Below are positions 33,913 to 38,481 of a DNA stretch of 38,481 bases, in pieces (the stretch's first letter is position 1; each line of letters begins with the position of its first letter). The stretch is from Bacteroidota bacterium. GTDB taxonomy: Bacteria > Bacteroidota > Ignavibacteria > Ignavibacteriales > Ignavibacteriaceae. The notes under the pieces are model-generated. The model was not told the origin of the DNA and did no database searches. It saw only the letters and a list, made by a program, of their open reading frames with translations. A program made the translations under genes and the position numbers. The stretch is taken from assembly GCA_022708025.1 (NCBI GenBank), contig JAKIZM010000030.1, forward strand, positions 1 through 38,481. Reading direction: 5' to 3'.

Positions 33913-36900
33913 TTACTTAATTAAAATCATTTTCTTCGAGCTAATAAAATCACCAGCCTGTATTTTGTAAATGTAAACTCCGCTTGAAAGTTTGCTTGCA
34001 TCGAAGTTTACTTCATATTTTCCTGCAGTTTTTTCTTCGTTAATAAGTGTTGCTACTACTGCACCAAGTATATCATAAATCCTCAGTGTTACAATACCAT
34101 CTTGTGGGGTTTGGTAGCGGATTGAAGTACTTGGGTTGAAAGGGTTTGGATAGTTTTGTGAAAGTTCATACAATGTTGGTTTGTCCGCACCATTAAAGTT
34201 TCTAACCAATAAGTTTGACTTTTCTAACACTATATCATCTCTCTGTATATCGGATATAAACAAGTTTACTGAATCATTTACAGCAGTTGTAAGTTTTAAG
34301 TAATAACTGCCTGATTCAATTCCAAAGCAATCAATTAAATAACTTGGATTTGCATATATCTGAACATTAGATTTATTGTAAGTTATATTATCAAATGTAC
34401 CAACTACCTGATTTGTTGCTGAATTAACAAGCTCGCACTTAAAATTTACATCAAAAATATCTGTTAGTACTGAATCTGCCAGGGAAGGATTTACAACATA
34501 ATAATAATTTGAAAAAATCAGTTCGCTTTGCGAATTTAAACTGAATGATTCAGTCCTTGCAAATTCATTAAATTCTTCTACGCTATTAACGGGTAATGTA
34601 TCTATTCTATTTACAAATCTTATTGCCTGACCATCTAACATAACTTCACCAATGTTAAACAAAAACTCTATATTATTTTTCTCAACTACACCTGATCTGC
34701 CATAACTAATATCTATAGTTTCGGTTTCTACCGCTTTTGCCAGAGGTACAAGTGAAAAGTTATTTGTGCACTTGTTCAGCAGGTAAGGTGCGGTAGTAGT
34801 ATTGTTAAATACCATTACTTCTATATTGCTAAAGTAATCGGCATTGCTAGCCATTGTCTGTATTCCGTTTGATGTAAGATTTGTAATAGTACCATAAGTG
34901 CCGTCTGAGTTTCTTTTTACATATTTTGAATACTGACCGTTCATCTCGCTCCAGGTTAATATTGAGCCGTCAGCAGCACTTATGGAATTATTATTTGTGT
35001 AGTTTACATTATTACTAAAGCTGCTAAAACCACCCCAGCTTGAACGTAAGCCTGCTTTAACTACAGCAGCGTATCTTCTTAAACCGTCTTCATGCTCTTT
35101 TGCAATCACCTTATCCATTGCTGATGTATATATGCCTGTCCAGCTTATAAAAACATAATTATTAGAGCCTGCAATGCTGATATTTGGATTATTGTTTGTT
35201 TTAAAACCACTGCCAGTAGAAACATTAATTGCTGCATCATACTGCCAGGGACCTGTGTAACTTTCTGTAACTGCATATTTATACATTATCGAATTCTGAC
35301 TTTCGTAAACCAAATGAATATGAGCATAACTTTCAACCACAGAAGGATTTATAGAATATAAATTTGTTCCCGGGATTGCTGCTTCATTGCTCCAGTTCCA
35401 TAAGCCGGTATTTATATTAAACCACTTAGTTCTTTCTTTTAATCCTTCAGTTGAGTTTTTTCTGTATGCAATAAATAATTGAACCTGGTTATATGAGATA
35501 ACAGGTTTTGCATTACCAAAGTACGATACAGGAAAGTTAGCTACTTCCTCACATTCATTTACAACCTGTGTGTAAACACCGCTTGCATTCGGAGCATAGG
35601 CTGATAAATAAATTATTGCATCATCGCCGTACACGGGATCATAAAACTCAAAAACAATTTTAACATTATTAACGTGATATTCTATTGCCGGGTTTTTAGC
35701 GTTTGTCATTAAAAGTTCTTCCTGCGACCAACTGCCATCAAAGTTTGAAGTTAAGCTGTATGTATAGTAAACATTTCCCATAGACTCATATACCAAATGA
35801 TATATCCCGTTATCTGTTCTTACCATTTTACGCTGGCTGTTGCTGCTTATGCCGGCAGTTGAGCCTGACATTAGATGACCTTTGTATTTTGCTGTCACCG
35901 ACCCATTTGCTCCTGTAAAGACAACTGCTTTTTGATCATAACCGGTTGGATTTGAACCAACCTGCTGCAAAGATGCGTTTGTGTTTGTTACCCAATCCTG
36001 GAAAAAAAATTTACGATTACCAATTAAACCGCCAAGGTTTTTTGTTATACTTAGCGGCGAACGAATGGAATAATATGGTGATGTCGGAGAAACTTCTTGC
36101 AACAGAAATACTCCACCATAAGATTGAGTTGAACTGTTATCTAAGTATAACGGGTAAGAATATGTCTTAAACACATCTGACTGGTACCAATTGCCATTGC
36201 TGCTGTAATAAAACCACGGGTCTTTAAATTCAAAATCCAAACCCGCATATTCAACTCCATCTACAAGTGCCTTTAAGCTGCATTTTTCTGTTGATTGAAA
36301 TCTTGATTTCATAGTTCTTTCTGTAGAAGGAAGAAAAGTAAAGCTATTGGTCAAAGCATAAACTGGTGGAATATTGGGGTTATTATATTCCCACCGATTT
36401 TGTTTTTCAGTGTTTCCGGTGCTATTCCAATTAACAGCAAATGGTAAAACATTTGTTCTGATTGTATATGGATTACCGTATATCAAATCTCTGTGATCAC
36501 CTGATGCAATAGGATCGTAATGATTTTCATTAAGTATTAAGCTGCCATAGCTTTCTGAAGTTTCTATATGATTTATAAATGTAACCGGTTCGGGGTTAGA
36601 AGAAATTGTTTTAACAACGGACACTTCGATATATGAGTCAAGATCCACCACCAGTACTTTTAATTCAATTGACTGAGCTGCCGGCATAACAAGGTTATAC
36701 TTATATTCATTATCATAAAAATAATACTGGCTTCCATAAATATTATAATAATTTTGAGGTTGTGAATACGATTGAACCGGAATCGGATTAACGTTAGGAT
36801 TTATGAACCAGGAAATAGCATACTTACCGCTGCCGCCATTTATATCCGCTATAAATTCTGATGAAGAATTATAATTTAATGTGTTTACGCCAAGTATATT

Positions 36901-37470
36901 AACTTCTAATCCTTGAGGAATATACGATACCTGATTATAAACAAAATTTTGCCAGGGATATTGATTTATATTCCAGGCAACATCATGGTAAGTGCCGTTA
37001 TATTTCATTACAAAATCAGGTGCGCTGGCTCCTCCAATATCAGTGCTTTCAGGGGGTCTAACTGACATACTGTATCCGCTTAAATAATTGCCGTTCTGAT
37101 CAACCCTATATGTTTTTACTATGCTTACCTGCTGCCTGGGTAATATGTAATTTATCGGGTGGAAATTTGGATCTGTATCAAAAGAAAAGTAGTAAAAAGT
37201 ATCACTGCTGCATCCATAATTTGGCACTATTGGGAAACTTTTTACTGGTGGATAATTTTTAACCTTTATAATAAATGGATTCGGATCAGTAGCGGCAAAT
37301 TCATCCAAATTACCGGGTTGTGGGTTATGTGGATTAAAGCCCAGATGTCCCCAGCCTCTATTCAGCAAGTCAGAATATGAGGGACAAGGATTTTGTGCGT
37401 TAACATTGATTACAAGTACAATTAAAAATACTGCAATTGATAAAATATACTTTTGAAATTTCTTTTTCAT
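33913..37470 (-). CDS. Large secreted protein with type IX secretion sorting domain
   Basis: A 1185-residue exported protein. The signal peptide is at 1-25 (KKKFQKYILSIAVFLIVLVI, then NVNAQ). The C-terminal sorting domain of about 80 residues begins at LYELSQNYPNPFNPSTSIRY and ends with SGVYIYKIQAGDFISSKKMI before the basic tail, the T9SS type A pattern that directs secretion across the outer membrane and cleavage or attachment at the surface. The middle is beta-rich, with repeated strands such as YHLVYESMGNVYYTYSLTSN and AHIHLVYESQNSIMYKYAVT that look like propeller-type repeats. No catalytic domain is recognised. A clear AGGAG lies nine bases before the ATG. It follows the propeller-like gene by 15 bases and precedes the H-domain kinase by 9 bases. 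Confidence 0.92.
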   Translation of the reverse strand: MKKKFQKYILSIAVFLIVLVINVNAQNPCPSYSDLLNRGWGHLGFNPHNPQPGNLDEFAATDPNPFIIKVKNYPPVKSFPIVPNYGCSSDTFYYFSFDTDPNFHPINYILPRQQVSIVKTYRVDQNGNYLSGYSMSVRPPESTDIGGASAPDFVMKYNGTYHDVAWNINQYPWQNFVYNQVSYIPQGLEVNILGVNTLNYNSSSEFIADINGGSGKYAISWFINPNVNPIPVQSYSQPQNYYNIYGSQYYFYDNEYKYNLVMPAAQSIELKVLVVDLDSYIEVSVVKTISSNPEPVTFINHIETSESYGSLILNENHYDPIASGDHRDLIYGNPYTIRTNVLPFAVNWNSTGNTEKQNRWEYNNPNIPPVYALTNSFTFLPSTERTMKSRFQSTEKCSLKALVDGVEYAGLDFEFKDPWFYYSSNGNWYQSDVFKTYSYPLYLDNSSTQSYGGVFLLQEVSPTSPYYSIRSPLSITKNLGGLIGNRKFFFQDWVTNTNASLQQVGSNPTGYDQKAVVFTGANGSVTAKYKGHLMSGSTAGISSNSQRKMVRTDNGIYHLVYESMGNVYYTYSLTSNFDGSWSQEELLMTNAKNPAIEYHVNNVKIVFEFYDPVYGDDAIIYLSAYAPNASGVYTQVVNECEEVANFPVSYFGNAKPVISYNQVQLFIAYRKNSTEGLKERTKWFNINTGLWNWSNEAAIPGTNLYSINPSVVESYAHIHLVYESQNSIMYKYAVTESYTGPWQYDAAINVSTGSGFKTNNNPNISIAGSNNYVFISWTGIYTSAMDKVIAKEHEDGLRRYAAVVKAGLRSSWGGFSSFSNNVNYTNNNSISAADGSILTWSEMNGQYSKYVKRNSDGTYGTITNLTSNGIQTMASNADYFSNIEVMVFNNTTTAPYLLNKCTNNFSLVPLAKAVETETIDISYGRSGVVEKNNIEFLFNIGEVMLDGQAIRFVNRIDTLPVNSVEEFNEFARTESFSLNSQSELIFSNYYYVVNPSLADSVLTDIFDVNFKCELVNSATNQVVGTFDNITYNKSNVQIYANPSYLIDCFGIESGSYYLKLTTAVNDSVNLFISDIQRDDIVLEKSNLLVRNFNGADKPTLYELSQNYPNPFNPSTSIRYQTPQDGIVTLRIYDILGAVVATLINEEKTAGKYEVNFDASKLSSGVYIYKIQAGDFISSKKMILIK

Positions 37471-37485
37471 TTTATTTACTCCTTT

Positions 37486-38481
37486 TTACCTGTTTAATAA
37501 TATTATAAATGCTTTACTGCCATTTGAACCTACTGCTACAGCAGTCTTACCTTTCTGTTTAACCATTAAACCAATTTGACTTTGCGGATTATATGGCAAT
37601 CCTATTTGTGCCCAGCTCATTCCGTTAAAATGCTTCAGTGTGTTCCTGTCCCCTGCTATTATGTAATCATTTGATGAGTTGCCGCTGATTGAACCTATCG
37701 CACCTCTGTAATTTGAACCAATATTACCTCCTATATAATTTTCCGGCAGTGACCTTACATAATTCCATTTATTATTTTTAAATTCATATAATAAGCTGCC
37801 ACCTGTATATACTGTTCCGTTTTCATCTATCCAAACTGCAGCTAAGTCTCCATATAGCTTATTGAACAGTTCATTTTCACTTATTATCTCTGCATTTATC
37901 ATTACTGAAAATCCGCTTGAATTACCTTTTAATACAACACCTTTTACTTCCTGAACATTTATACCTACAGCATATACTTCATCATCATTTTTAGCGTAAA
38001 TATCTGTAAGCGGTAAGGTTGTCCCGCTTGTTACACTTGTCCAGCTATTCCCGTTGTAATTTCCGATTTTGCCTTCATTACCAATTACATAAAAGTTGCT
38101 TTTACTATTACCCCATATTTTATTTATTGACATAGACAGATTTGAAGGTAAACAAAATTGATTTATCTGAACTCCTTCTTTTATTATAGCTATCTTATCA
38201 CCACCTGTACTTAACCATAATTCATTATCACTAAACACATTTATTGACCTTGATGGATATGGTATTAAGTTAGACTGACTACAGACCACTGGAAAATAAA
38301 TTCTTTTTAGTTCCCAGCTATTTCCATTCCAATGAAGAGAATTGTAAGGTATTAGGTCGGCTTGTCCTAAAGAATCATTAATATAAATCTCACCAACTGC
38401 CCATATATCATTTTCATTTATTATTGCTACATCATACAACCTGCTGCTGTTACCTGTAAGCGGTTCGCCAAATTCAAATGT
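37486..38481 (-). CDS. Beta-propeller-like repeat protein, 5' end outside the window
   Basis: The reading frame stays open to the last base of the window, so the N-terminus and probably a signal peptide lie beyond it. The TTG at 38439 is an internal Leu, not the start. About 331 residues are visible. They form repeats of about 40-50 residues around short motifs of the kind ENDIWAVGE, DNELWLSTGG, NDDEVYAVG and SSNDYIIAGDR, each followed by a W-x-G-x-SW-like strand (HWNGNSW, NYNGNSWTSV, HFNGMSWAQI). This looks like a propeller of an extracellular surface protein. Such repeat proteins are often found beside T9SS-exported proteins. The gene lies 15 bases upstream of the T9SS protein on the same strand. 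Confidence 0.8.
   Translation of the reverse strand, partial: TFEFGEPLTGNSSRLYDVAIINENDIWAVGEIYINDSLGQADLIPYNSLHWNGNSWELKRIYFPVVCSQSNLIPYPSRSINVFSDNELWLSTGGDKIAIIKEGVQINQFCLPSNLSMSINKIWGNSKSNFYVIGNEGKIGNYNGNSWTSVTSGTTLPLTDIYAKNDDEVYAVGINVQEVKGVVLKGNSSGFSVMINAEIISENELFNKLYGDLAAVWIDENGTVYTGGSLLYEFKNNKWNYVRSLPENYIGGNIGSNYRGAIGSISGNSSNDYIIAGDRNTLKHFNGMSWAQIGLPYNPQSQIGLMVKQKGKTAVAVGSNGSKAFIILLNR

Noticed and set aside
37486..38439. TTG at 38439 as true start of the propeller-like gene
   Set aside because: The frame continues without stop to the window edge with the same kind of repeat sequence, so the gene is cut by the window.
1..38481. tRNA, rRNA or CRISPR arrays
   Set aside because: I saw no cloverleaf-like gene, rRNA segment or regular repeat-spacer array; the gaps are mostly short and AT-rich.

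Overview
The window is AT-rich DNA (clearly below 40% G+C by eye) with 29 protein genes and no RNA gene that I could find. The best fit is an Ignavibacteria-type member of the Bacteroidota/Chlorobi group. The main reason is the 1185-residue secreted protein, which ends in a type IX secretion sorting tail of the kind common in that group (a NYPNPFNPST segment, then a beta-rich tail ending in IYKIQAGDF and a basic end). TTG/GTG starts, weak ribosome sites and one TTG-N19-TAnnTTTG promoter also fit. The taxon is inferred.

Layout. 1-3.9 kb: a DUF255/thioredoxin-type protein, then a one-piece ECF sigma factor, membrane helix and FecR-like domain. 4.0-10.8 kb (minus): the pyruvate dehydrogenase operon aceE-aceF-lpdA. 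Each of its two internal junctions holds an unrelated small gene flanked by imperfect inverted repeats: a GxxExxY protein between aceE and aceF, and a four-helix-bundle (23S rRNA intervening-sequence family) protein between aceF and lpdA. 10.8-11.2 kb is gene-free and holds short repeats. 11.2-13.9 kb: a Nudix hydrolase, a 118-residue unknown, a TPR lipoprotein and a small membrane protein. 14.1-21.8 kb: a surface-polysaccharide locus (initiating phosphoglycosyltransferase, GT4, two GT2, Wzx-like flippase, methyltransferase, GT9). 21.9-23.3 kb: NAD kinase and an exported thioredoxin-like protein, followed by a strong hairpin.

23.4-27.2 kb (minus) is the most interesting block. It is a compact four-gene operon of two divergent D-Ala-D-Ala-ligase-like ATP-grasp enzymes, a GNAT acetyltransferase and a lysine 2,3-aminomutase, with a good promoter in front. 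It looks like an uncharacterised pathway that makes beta-lysine, acetylates something and forms one or two peptide bonds. Downstream on the same strand order are recG (27.4-29.7 kb) and a signalling cluster (29.7-33.9 kb). That cluster has an [FeFe]-hydrogenase-like H-domain fused to a histidine kinase, a single-domain response regulator overlapping it by ATGA, and a receiver-PAS-histidine kinase. The last part (33.9-38.5 kb, minus) is the large T9SS-exported protein and, upstream of it, a beta-propeller-like protein that runs off the window end.

All assignments rest on reading motifs and gene order; no database search was run.
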